Positions 57,466-64,000 of a stretch of 64,000 nt of DNA are shown here, one piece after another. The position numbers were made by a program, and so were the translations under genes. This DNA comes from Acidovorax temperans. GTDB taxonomy: Bacteria > Pseudomonadota > Gammaproteobacteria > Burkholderiales > Burkholderiaceae_C. The DNA is taken from NCBI RefSeq assembly GCF_006716905.1, contig NZ_VFPV01000001.1:177501-241500 (forward strand), given 5' to 3'. Below the pieces are notes generated by a model. That model was not told where the DNA came from and did not search any database. It was given only the letters and a program-made list of their open reading frames with translations. Positions within the stretch are counted from its first letter, which is position 1; the number at the start of each line of letters is the position of its first letter.

Positions 57466-58230
57466 TCAGGGCTGGGCTTCGGTGATGTGGAGCTGGCTGG
57501 GCCGCTCGAGCAGCCATTCGGTCAGCGCCAAGTGGCACAGGATGTCTTCGTTCAGCGGCAGATCCTTGCCAAGCACAAAGCGCAGCAGGATGTAGCCGCG
57601 CTGGCCTGCGCGTTCTGCGGGGCGAAACGCATCGCCCCATGAGCGCGTGGTGTATTCAAACCGCGAAGCGTAGCCTTCGCGACGGTCAGGCGGCCAGCAC
57701 ATCATGCGCACGCCGGGGCCTCCAGATGTCCAAGGGCGCGCATCGGCGTGATGGACATACAGCTCGACCTGGAACGCCGCAGGCTGTGCACGCCGCAGCG
57801 CAATGTTCAACACCCCTACCGTGTCATTGATGTGCGGCAGCGTGCGTGTAAACACCGGGGCGATGCCCTTCGCATCCAGCACCCGCACACGCCGGTTGGA
57901 AGCCTGCAAATCTTCTGTGCGTTGCTGGTACGCAGCCGCCACACACGCCACGTCTTCACAGCGGTTGCGCTGGCGCAGCCACCGCAGTTGCGCCGCACGC
58001 AGGGCCGCGATTGCGGCATCGCCGTCGGGCTTGGCCTGCGCGGTGCGGTAGGCATGGGTCAGGCGCTCATCGGCCTGCATGAGTTCGGGGCTGGCGCAGA
58101 TCCAGTGCTCTACCGTCTTCTCCGCCGCACCGCAGTCAAAGCCTGGGGTGGGCGCCGAGGGCTCCAGCCCCTGCGCACTGGCCCATGCACAAAAGCCCAG
58201 CAGAACGAGGCTGGACAGCCAGGCCTTCAC
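57466..58230 (-). CDS. LprI-like (DUF1311) secreted protein
   Basis: 254 residues with a GTG start at 58230 that gives a signal peptide (KAWLSSLVLLGFCAWASAQ). The frame stays open far upstream, but that part is antisense-like overlap with the aminotransferase. The mature N-terminus has the LprI/DUF1311 pattern with cysteines (FDCGAAEKTVEHWICASPELMQADERLTHAYRTA, NRCEDVACVAAAYQQR). The C-terminal half (about 110-250, with SRFEYTTRSWGDAF and GYILLRFVLGKDLP) is unassigned. LprI of Mycobacterium inhibits lysozyme; that role is only a possibility here. Confidence 0.78.
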   Translation of the reverse strand: MKAWLSSLVLLGFCAWASAQGLEPSAPTPGFDCGAAEKTVEHWICASPELMQADERLTHAYRTAQAKPDGDAAIAALRAAQLRWLRQRNRCEDVACVAAAYQQRTEDLQASNRRVRVLDAKGIAPVFTRTLPHINDTVGVLNIALRRAQPAAFQVELYVHHADARPWTSGGPGVRMMCWPPDRREGYASRFEYTTRSWGDAFRPAERAGQRGYILLRFVLGKDLPLNEDILCHLALTEWLLERPSQLHITEAQP

Positions 58231-58255
58231 AGCGCTTGCCCCTGAACGCGGCGAA

Positions 58256-59446
58256 TCAGATCGCCTGGCCCAGGCGTGCCACGCCTTCGCGGATCTTGTC
58301 CACATCGGCCGTGGCAAACGACAGGCGGAAGGTGGCGTGGTCGGGGTTGGCGCAGAAGAACGGCGTACCGGGCACAAAGGCCACGCCCTTTTCAATGGCG
58401 CGCTTGGCCAGCACGTTGCCGTCGGCCACCTTGCCACCCGCGCCCGTGAGGAGCGCCCACACAAACAGCCCGCCCTGGGGCTGCACAAATTCGATGGCGT
58501 CGCCCAGTTCCTTGCGCAGCGCATCGCCCATGGCCTGGGCCCGCTCGGCATACACCTTGCGCACATGGGCCAGCGTGCCAGGCATGCGGCCGGCCTTGAG
58601 GTACTGCGCGGCCGTGGCCTGGGCAAAGGTGCTGGTGTGCGCATCGCTGAACTGCTTGCACATGGTGGCCTTGCCCAGCAGCTCGGCCGGGGCAATCATC
58701 CAGCCCACACGCAGGCCGGGCGAGAGCACCTTGCTCAAGGACCCGCAGTGCACCAGCAGATCGCGGCTGCCGGGCACGGTGGCTGACAGGTTCAGCAGGC
58801 TGGGGGGAGGTGCATCGCCAAAGTACAGGTCGCCGTAGGGGTCGTCCTCCACGATCAGGGTGTTGTGCTTCACGGCCATCTCCAGCACGGCCTTGCGGCG
58901 CTCCAGGCTCAGCATGGCACCACTGGGGTTGCCGAAGGTGGGAATCAGGTAGACGAACTTGGGCTTGTGCTCGGCAATCAGCTTTTCCAGCTCGTCGGTT
59001 TTCACGCCGTTGCCGTCAATGGGTGCGCTGATGAGTTCGGCGCCATAAAGGCGAAAGCACTGGATGGTGGCCAGGAAGGTCGGGCCTTCCACGATCACCT
59101 TGTCGCCTGGGTTGATGAGCGTCTTGCCCAGCAGGTCCAGCGCCTGCTGGCTGCCGGTGGTGACGATGAGGTTGTCGGCCGCGACATCCGTGGCGCCCTT
59201 GGCTGTCATGAAGGTGGCGAGTTGTTCGCGCAGCGGGTTATAGCCTTCGGTGGCGCCGTATTGCAGCGCAGCGCCGGGTTCTTCCGCCAAGGCGGCATTG
59301 CTGGCAGCGCGGATGCCTTCCACGTCAAACATCGCGCTGTCTGGGAAGCCGCCCGCAAAGCTGATGATGCCGGGCTTGCCCAGCAGCTTGAAGAGTTCGC
59401 GGATGGCAGAGGTTTCGACGTTGTTGAGGCGATCAGCAAATTGCAT
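58256..59446 (-). CDS. PLP-dependent aminotransferase (class I/II, 2-aminoadipate/LysN-like)
   Basis: 396 residues. MQFADRLNNVETSAIRELFKLLGKPGIISFAGGFPDSAMF is the typical opening of the MocR-like/2-aminoadipate aminotransferase group without an HTH. Conserved elements: TTGSQQALDLLGK, PTFGNPSGAM, VEDDPYGDLYF and PLP-lysine in GSLSKVLSPGLRVGWM. A substrate such as branched-chain, aromatic or 2-aminoadipate amino acids cannot be fixed from sequence. Upstream of the LprI-like gene by 25 bases. Confidence 0.92.
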   Translation of the reverse strand: MQFADRLNNVETSAIRELFKLLGKPGIISFAGGFPDSAMFDVEGIRAASNAALAEEPGAALQYGATEGYNPLREQLATFMTAKGATDVAADNLIVTTGSQQALDLLGKTLINPGDKVIVEGPTFLATIQCFRLYGAELISAPIDGNGVKTDELEKLIAEHKPKFVYLIPTFGNPSGAMLSLERRKAVLEMAVKHNTLIVEDDPYGDLYFGDAPPPSLLNLSATVPGSRDLLVHCGSLSKVLSPGLRVGWMIAPAELLGKATMCKQFSDAHTSTFAQATAAQYLKAGRMPGTLAHVRKVYAERAQAMGDALRKELGDAIEFVQPQGGLFVWALLTGAGGKVADGNVLAKRAIEKGVAFVPGTPFFCANPDHATFRLSFATADVDKIREGVARLGQAI

Positions 59447-59562
59447 GGGACGGCATTCCTGTGGGCAATGAATCCGCCATTGTCGCCAATTGCGGCGCAG
59501 TTTTCTTGCGGGCGCGGGCTATTTACCGCCCCCGGAAACGCTCCCTTCGCGCCGCCCCCGCC

Positions 59563-60054
59563 TCAATCCACCCGGATGTCCGCACGCGCAGCCACGGCGC
59601 GCATGAGCGGCAGCTCACGCTCTACCCGGCTGCGCAAGGCTTCGCCGTTGCCCCAGGCGGGCGTCAGCCCCATGTCTGCCACCAGGCCCAGCGGTGTGAA
59701 GCTGTTGACCGGGTCGTAGGGCAGGTTGTTGCGAATGGCCGGGTTCAGCGTGAGCGTGGTGCTGGCCCCGGCCAGCAGTGTGTAGCCATCCGGCGCCGCC
59801 TTGGCCACCTGCCCGGCTGCCAGCACGGTGCCTGCGCCAGGCCGGTTTTCCACCACCACGGGCTGGCCCAGCTTTTCGCTCAAGCCCGAGGCGAGCAAGC
59901 GGCCCAGGATGTCGGTGGCGCCGCCTGCGGCATAGGGAATGACGAACTTGATCGGGCGCTCAGGGTACCCCTGCGCCAGCGCCAGCCCGTGCAAGCCCAG
60001 CGCCAGGGCACCAGCGCCCAGGCAGGAAAGAAAGCGAAAACGTGTCATGGCCAT
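59563..60054 (-). pseudogene. Bug-family (tripartite tricarboxylate) receptor, internally deleted
   Basis: 163 residues instead of about 320. Signal peptide (FLSCLGAGALALGLHGLALAQ) and first lobe are intact to about residue 129 (YPERPIKFVIPYAAGGATDILGR, ENRPGAGTVLAAGQVAKAAPDGYTLL, YDPVNSFTPLGLVADMG). The sequence then jumps in frame at about 59667 to a typical Bug C-terminus (GEALRSRVERELPLMRAVAARADI). The missing 150-plus residues include the second lobe and hinge, so it cannot bind ligand normally. Confidence 0.85.
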
Positions 60055-60124
60055 GGCGCAAACTCCTCAAAGCAGGAAAAGAAACACGAAACAACAGCGG
60101 CTGTGCATCACTCAGTCACGCTCA

Positions 60125-60841
60125 TCAACGGCGCTCTGCAGCCAACAGGGGGCTGCGCACCATGGCCGACAGGGCCAGCCCGCACTCGATCTTCCATAGC
60201 GCTTCGGGTTTGAGCAAGGCGCGGCGGGCGGGGCTGCGGTACAGCGCCGCGTTGGCGCCCGCCACCATGAAGCTGCGCAGGTCAATCCAGGCGCGCCACA
60301 CCTGTTCAAAGTCAAACGCGGGGGTCACCTCCTCCACCGCGCAGCCAATGGTTTTGAAATGGCCCAGCGCCGCGCGGCAGGTGTCCAGCAACCCTGGCTC
60401 CGTCGGCAGGTGACCGCCCAGATCACCCAACCAGCCAATGCGTGTGCCGCGAAAGTCCCGCTCCAGCGCCCAGCTCCAGTCTTGGGGCCCCTCGCTGCGG
60501 CGGGTCAGCGGCAGGCGAGCATCAAACCCCGCCTGCACCGACAGCAGCATCGCCAGATCAGGAATGTTGCGCGCCATGGGGCCCGCCACGCTGAACTGCT
60601 GGAAGAACACCTCGTCGGTGGGCCCATGCGGCACGCAGCCCATGGAGGTGCGCAGGCCATACACGTTGTTGAACGCCGAGGGGGTGCGCAGCGACCCCAT
60701 CATGTCCGAGCCGTCGGCCACCGGCAGCATGCGCAAAGCCACGACCACCCCTGCGCCACCGCTGCTGCCGCCAGCCGAGCGCTGTGGGTCAAAGGCGTTG
60801 CGCGTGGTGCCGTACACGGGGTTGAAGGTGTGGCCGCCAGA
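60125..60841 (-). pseudogene. Amidase (amidase signature family), truncated and internally deleted
   Basis: Remnant that starts mid-gene at HTFNPVYGTTRNAFDPQRSAGGSSGGAG, which holds the amidase Ser-rich signature, with about 140-150 N-terminal residues missing. It runs to LLKPEALWKIECGLALSA, then jumps to what looks like the extreme C-terminus (RSPLLAAERR). Both the catalytic Lys region and most of the C-terminal part are absent. It meets the LysR remnant head to head at about 60841. Confidence 0.85.
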
Positions 60842-61219
60842 CCTGCCGGGGAGCTGCTGGCCACCCACGCGCTGCGCAATGCACTGGAGGCCGACCGTGT
60901 GGTGGCCGACATCGAAGCGCTAAAGGGCCTGCGGCGCGGGTTGATCCGGGTGTGCTGCTCGGCAGGCTTTGCGATTGAGTTTCTGCCCAAGGCCATGGCC
61001 CAGTTCCGCGAGCAGCACCCCGGCATGCAGTTCCACCTGCGCGTGGCAGCCCCCGCCGCTGTGACGCAGGCGGTGCTCAACACCGAAGCCGGCATTGGAC
61101 TCACCTACAGCCGCACGGCCGAACGTGACATTGAGCTGCAGACCCTGGCCGGTCGCACCCTGCCCGAAGGCGTGCGCGCCTTCATTGCCCACCTGCGCCA
61201 GCAACTGCCCCCCACCTGA
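60842..61219 (+). pseudogene. LysR-type regulator remnant
   Basis: Begins at P-A-G-E-L-L-A-T-H, which in LysR proteins follows the HTH, so the DNA-binding domain is gone. LRRGLIRVCCSAGFAIEFLPKAMAQFREQHPGMQFHLRV is the start of the effector domain. After GIGLTYSRTAERDIELQTL the frame passes directly to a C-terminal end (PEGVRAFIAHLRQQLPPT), so about 80-100 residues of the effector domain are also missing. Non-functional. Confidence 0.85.
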
Positions 61220-61285
61220 CCGACAATGCGGCGCTATGGATCCACCGGCCTGCCGCCAGGCAGAGCCCCACACCGTGCTGACCCG

Positions 61286-61924
61286 ATGAAAACCGCCCAC
61301 ATCGAACCCTTTTTTGCCACCCTGCGGGCCGCCAACCCGCTGCCCAATACCGAGCTGGAATACACCACCGTGTTCGAGTTGCTGGCCGCCGTGCTGCTGT
61401 CAGCCCAGGCCACCGATGTGGGGGTGAACAAGGCCACGCGCAAACTGTTCCCGGTGGCGGGCACGCCGCAGGCCATTCTGGATTTGGGGCTGGAAGGGCT
61501 GGAGGGCTACATCAAGACGATTGGTCTCTACAAAAGCAAGGCCCGTCACCTGATGGAGACTTGTCGCATTCTGGTGGAGCGGCACGGCGGCGTGGTGCCC
61601 CGCACGCGTGAAGAACTGGAACAACTGCCCGGCGTGGGCCGCAAAACCGCCAACGTGGTGCTGAACGTGGCCTTCGGCCAGCCCACCATGGCGGTGGACA
61701 CGCACATCTTTCGCGTGAGCAACCGCACAGGCCTGGCGCCGGGCAAAAACCCGCTGGCTGTGGAGCTGCAGCTGATGAAGCGCGTGCCCAAGGAATACGC
61801 CGTGGATTCGCACCACTGGCTCATCCTGCACGGCCGCTATGTGTGCCAGGCACGCAAGCCTCGCTGCTGGGAATGCGCGGTGAGCAGCTATTGCGACTAC
61901 CAGCCCAAGACCACAGCCGCCTGA
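61286..61924 (+). CDS. nth: Endonuclease III (DNA glycosylase/AP lyase)
   Basis: 212 residues; removes oxidised pyrimidines and nicks the abasic site. Start at ATG 61286 (MKTAHIEPFFATLRAANPLPNTELEY). Helix-hairpin-helix LEQLPGVGRKTANVVLN supplies the catalytic Lys, VDTHIFRVSNRTGL the catalytic Asp, and the C-terminal C-x6-C-x2-C-x5-C cluster (CQARKPRCWECAVSSYC) binds 4Fe-4S. Independent gene. Confidence 0.97.
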   Translation: MKTAHIEPFFATLRAANPLPNTELEYTTVFELLAAVLLSAQATDVGVNKATRKLFPVAGTPQAILDLGLEGLEGYIKTIGLYKSKARHLMETCRILVERHGGVVPRTREELEQLPGVGRKTANVVLNVAFGQPTMAVDTHIFRVSNRTGLAPGKNPLAVELQLMKRVPKEYAVDSHHWLILHGRYVCQARKPRCWECAVSSYCDYQPKTTAA

Positions 61925-61942
61925 CCAGACATCACGCGCGCC

Positions 61943-62809
61943 TTACTGTTTGAGCAAGGCCGCAAACTCCAGCGCTGCGCGGCTGCGCGAAGCGCCCTTG
62001 CGCCACAGAATGCCCGCGTGCCGCACCATGGTGGGTGAGCGCAGTTCAATGGTGTGCAGATCACTCGCCTGCCGGGCCGCACGCTCGGGCGCAATGCAGG
62101 CCAGGTCACCCCAGCGGCACACATCCAGCAGCCCTTCTACCGATTCCATTTCCACCCGCACCTGGGGCAACACCCCGGCGGCGCGCAGGCTGTCATCCAC
62201 CAGCCGCCGGGTAGCGAAGGCACGCGGCAACATGGCCAGCGGCACCTGGGCGAGGTCTTTCACCGCCAGGCTCTTGCGCCGCGCCAGGGGGTGGGCGGGG
62301 TTCACCACCAGCTGCATGCGCTCTTCAAACAAGGGCTCGGTGTCGATGTCCTCGCGTTCGGTGGGGTAGAAGGCAATGCCCACATCCAGCAAGCCCTCCA
62401 CCAGTTGTTCTTCGATGGGCCCAGCGCGCAGGTCCCGCACCACCACGCTTACCCCCGGATAGGCCCGGCTGAAGGCCGCCACCGCCGCAGGCACCAGTGT
62501 GTGCAAGAAGGTGGGGATGACCCCCACGGTCAGCGAGCCGGATCGCAGCGCCCCCAGATCGGCCAGCGCCATACGGCCTGCCTCAATCTCATGCAGCGCC
62601 CGCGCCGCATACACCCGAAACGCCAGCCCGGCCTGCGAAAGCCGCAGCCGCCGTCCCACGCGGTCAAACAGATCCACGCCCAGCTCCTGCTCCAGTTGCC
62701 GCAGTCCGTGCGACAAGGTGGACTGCGTGACGAACAGGTTGTGGGCCGACTGGGTCAGGTGCTCGGTGCGAGCGATGTCGAGAAAGTAGCGAAGCTGGCG
62801 GATTTCCAT
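61943..62809 (-). CDS. LysR-family transcriptional regulator (CynR-like), divergent from catB
   Basis: 288 residues. N-terminal HTH (MEIRQLRYFLDIARTEHLTQSAHNLFVTQSTLSHGLRQLEQELGVDLFDR) and an effector domain starting SGSLTVGVIPTFLHTLVPAAVAAF, with DVGIAFYPTEREDIDTEPLFEERMQLVV. The sequence looks nearer CynR than CatR/BenM. Its position, divergent from the muconate cycloisomerase gene across 301 bases, still makes it the likely activator of that gene, with muconate a plausible inducer. Confidence 0.9.
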   Translation of the reverse strand: MEIRQLRYFLDIARTEHLTQSAHNLFVTQSTLSHGLRQLEQELGVDLFDRVGRRLRLSQAGLAFRVYAARALHEIEAGRMALADLGALRSGSLTVGVIPTFLHTLVPAAVAAFSRAYPGVSVVVRDLRAGPIEEQLVEGLLDVGIAFYPTEREDIDTEPLFEERMQLVVNPAHPLARRKSLAVKDLAQVPLAMLPRAFATRRLVDDSLRAAGVLPQVRVEMESVEGLLDVCRWGDLACIAPERAARQASDLHTIELRSPTMVRHAGILWRKGASRSRAALEFAALLKQ

Positions 62810-63110
62810 GGCAAGTGGGCGTGAAGGGCAAGGCAGACCGGCAGAGCAAGGCTTCAGGGGCGGCCATGTGGCCTACACACGGGCGCCTCGAATCATCGAT
62901 GTTATCGAACGAACAGTTCCAAAGGAATCATTGGATTAGTTTCATTGCAAAAACTATCCTCGCGCGAACAAGCTGTCAAAGCACGTTGAAAAACGCAGCG
63001 CGACAGCCCCACCCATACCCCGCACTGGCTGCGAGCAACGCTTCATCCAGCAGAAGTCAGCCCCAGCCCTTGCCCCGCCCCTGGGCGGCCCGTTGAGAAC
63101 CTATACACGC
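62810..63110. promoter_or_regulatory. Divergent LysR-catB control region
   Basis: 301 bases. An AT-richer core at about 62890-62990 (with ATCGATGTTATCGA and TTATCGAACGAAC) is the likely place for the regulator site and promoters. I could not identify a convincing T-N11-A operator or paired hexamers. Confidence 0.5.
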
Positions 63111-64000
63111 ATGACTCTTTTGTCCTCCGCTCCAGATACACCCGCACACGATCTGACGGGCTTTGCCATTGAACGCATCGAAGCGCGCATTCTGGACATT
63201 CCCACCATTCGCCCGCACAAGCTGTCGTTCGGCTCCATCAGCCGGCAAAGCCCCGTCATCGTTCAGCTCTGGCTGAAGAACGGTGCCTGCGGTTTTGGCG
63301 AGGCGGCCACGATCGGCGGCCCTTCGTGGAACGAAGAATCGCCTGAGAGCATCCTCCACGCCATTACGCAGTACCTGGCACCCGCACTGCTCGGCGAGTT
63401 TGGCGGCGGCTTTGAAAGTGCCCTGGCACGCATGGACCGTGCCTGCAAGGGCAACGCCTTCGCCAAAAGCGCGGTGGAAATGGCGCTGGTGGACGCCCTA
63501 GCCCGCACCCTGAACATGCCTGCCTGGCAACTGCTGGGCGGCAAAGTGCACCAGAGCCTGCCCCTGGCCTGGACGCTGGCCAGTGGCGACGTGGCGCGCG
63601 ACCTGCAAGAGGCGCACCTGCGGCTGGAGCAAAAACGCCACCACATCTTCAAGATGAAAATTGGCGCCCGCGCACCCGAGGACGACGTGGCGCACGTAGC
63701 ACAAATCGCCCGCGGCCTGCAAGGCAAGGCCACGCTCACGGTGGATGTGAACCAGGCGTGGGACGGCAACACCGCCCGCCGCTATCTGCCCCCACTGGTG
63801 GAAGCCGGCGTGACGCTGATCGAACAGCCCGTGGCGCGCTGGAATGTGGAGGCGCTGCGCAGCCTCACCGCCACGCTGGACGGCGCACTCATCATGGCCG
63901 ACGAAACCGTGTGCACGCCGCAAGACGCGTTCATGCTGGCCAGCCTCAAGGCCAGCCATGTCTTCTCGCTCAAGGTGGCCAAGCATGGCGGCCTGGTGCG
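63111..64000 (+). CDS. catB: Muconate cycloisomerase (partial, runs off the window)
   Basis: At least 296 residues; the frame is open to the window edge, so the 3' part is missing. Enolase superfamily enzyme of the catechol ortho-cleavage (beta-ketoadipate) pathway, turning cis,cis-muconate into muconolactone. Visible: DIPTIRPHKLSFGSI, FGEAATIGGPSWNEESPESI, the catalytic K-x-K in HIFKMKIGA, metal ligands Asp in VDVNQAWD, Glu in LIEQPV and Asp/Glu in MADETV, and the second catalytic Lys in SLKVAKHGG. catC/catA would be expected downstream. Confidence 0.92.
   Translation, partial: MTLLSSAPDTPAHDLTGFAIERIEARILDIPTIRPHKLSFGSISRQSPVIVQLWLKNGACGFGEAATIGGPSWNEESPESILHAITQYLAPALLGEFGGGFESALARMDRACKGNAFAKSAVEMALVDALARTLNMPAWQLLGGKVHQSLPLAWTLASGDVARDLQEAHLRLEQKRHHIFKMKIGARAPEDDVAHVAQIARGLQGKATLTVDVNQAWDGNTARRYLPPLVEAGVTLIEQPVARWNVEALRSLTATLDGALIMADETVCTPQDAFMLASLKASHVFSLKVAKHGGLV

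Noticed and set aside
57466..58695. A 409-residue version of the LprI-like gene starting at 58695
   Set aside because: The first about 155 residues overlap the aminotransferase gene out of frame and are Ala/Arg/Pro nonsense; a GTG at 58230 gives a signal peptide.

Overview
The window is high-GC chromosomal DNA from a betaproteobacterium, most likely a member of the Comamonadaceae close to Acidovorax. This is inferred from protein similarity as I recognise it and from gene order: ilvBHC-pssA-leuA, the sigma factor/DUF3619/DUF3106/RDD run, and Bug-type receptors. No database search was made. Most of it is core housekeeping DNA. There is no prophage, CRISPR array or defence island.

Layout. (1) 0.1-7.7 kb: a branched-chain amino acid binding protein (-), the 23S rRNA hydroxylation factor rlhA, a P-type cation ATPase broken by one frameshift, and metY, whose last codons are replaced by an IS5-family element with a CTAA target duplication. 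(2) 7.7-10.7 kb: that IS, a ybaN-like membrane protein, two identical tandem tRNA-Asn genes with promoter and terminator, and a second, smaller IS (IS427-like). (3) 10.8-14.3 kb: the N-degron transferases aat and bpt, an IclR regulator and a PBP7-type endopeptidase. (4) 14.4-20.7 kb (-): branched-chain amino acid synthesis (ilvB, ilvH, ilvC, leuA) with pssA between; leuA is preceded by a Leu-rich leader peptide and an attenuator. (5) 21-28 kb: an ECF-type sigma factor with three membrane proteins, dgkA, a LOG-family hydrolase, a PII protein, glutamine-dependent nadE and a FemAB-like protein. (6) 28-32.4 kb: two chemoreceptors ending in a CheR-tether-like WESF pentapeptide. (7) 32.8-38.3 kb: soluble and membrane pyrophosphatases, two small membrane or metal proteins and a Crp-type regulator. 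(8) 38.4-46 kb: an ALDH/DUF2889/SDR cluster, a periplasmic protein with two P-box-like segments, and molybdenum cofactor genes moaA, mobA and moeA, with a perfect FNR box before moaA. (9) 46-59.5 kb: SIMPL protein, ompR/envZ, DHH phosphoesterase, truC, a large orphan protein, a GGDEF-EAL protein, slyX, an LprI-like protein and an aminotransferase. (10) 59.5-61.2 kb: a decayed Bug receptor/amidase/LysR locus. (11) 61.3-64 kb: nth, a LysR regulator and the start of catB.

The most unusual feature is a dispersed family of about 55-60 bp palindromic repeats. I count ten copies between 18.8 and 54.7 kb. Six are intergenic or overlap a stop codon. Four lie in frame inside reading frames (nadE, the FemAB-like gene, moeA and the signal peptide of the SIMPL gene), so the element appears to have been adopted as protein sequence. 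Other points of note are the leuA attenuator, a 9-bp tandem repeat in a chemoreceptor tail, the IS-remodelled metY C-terminus and the locus decayed by several deletions.
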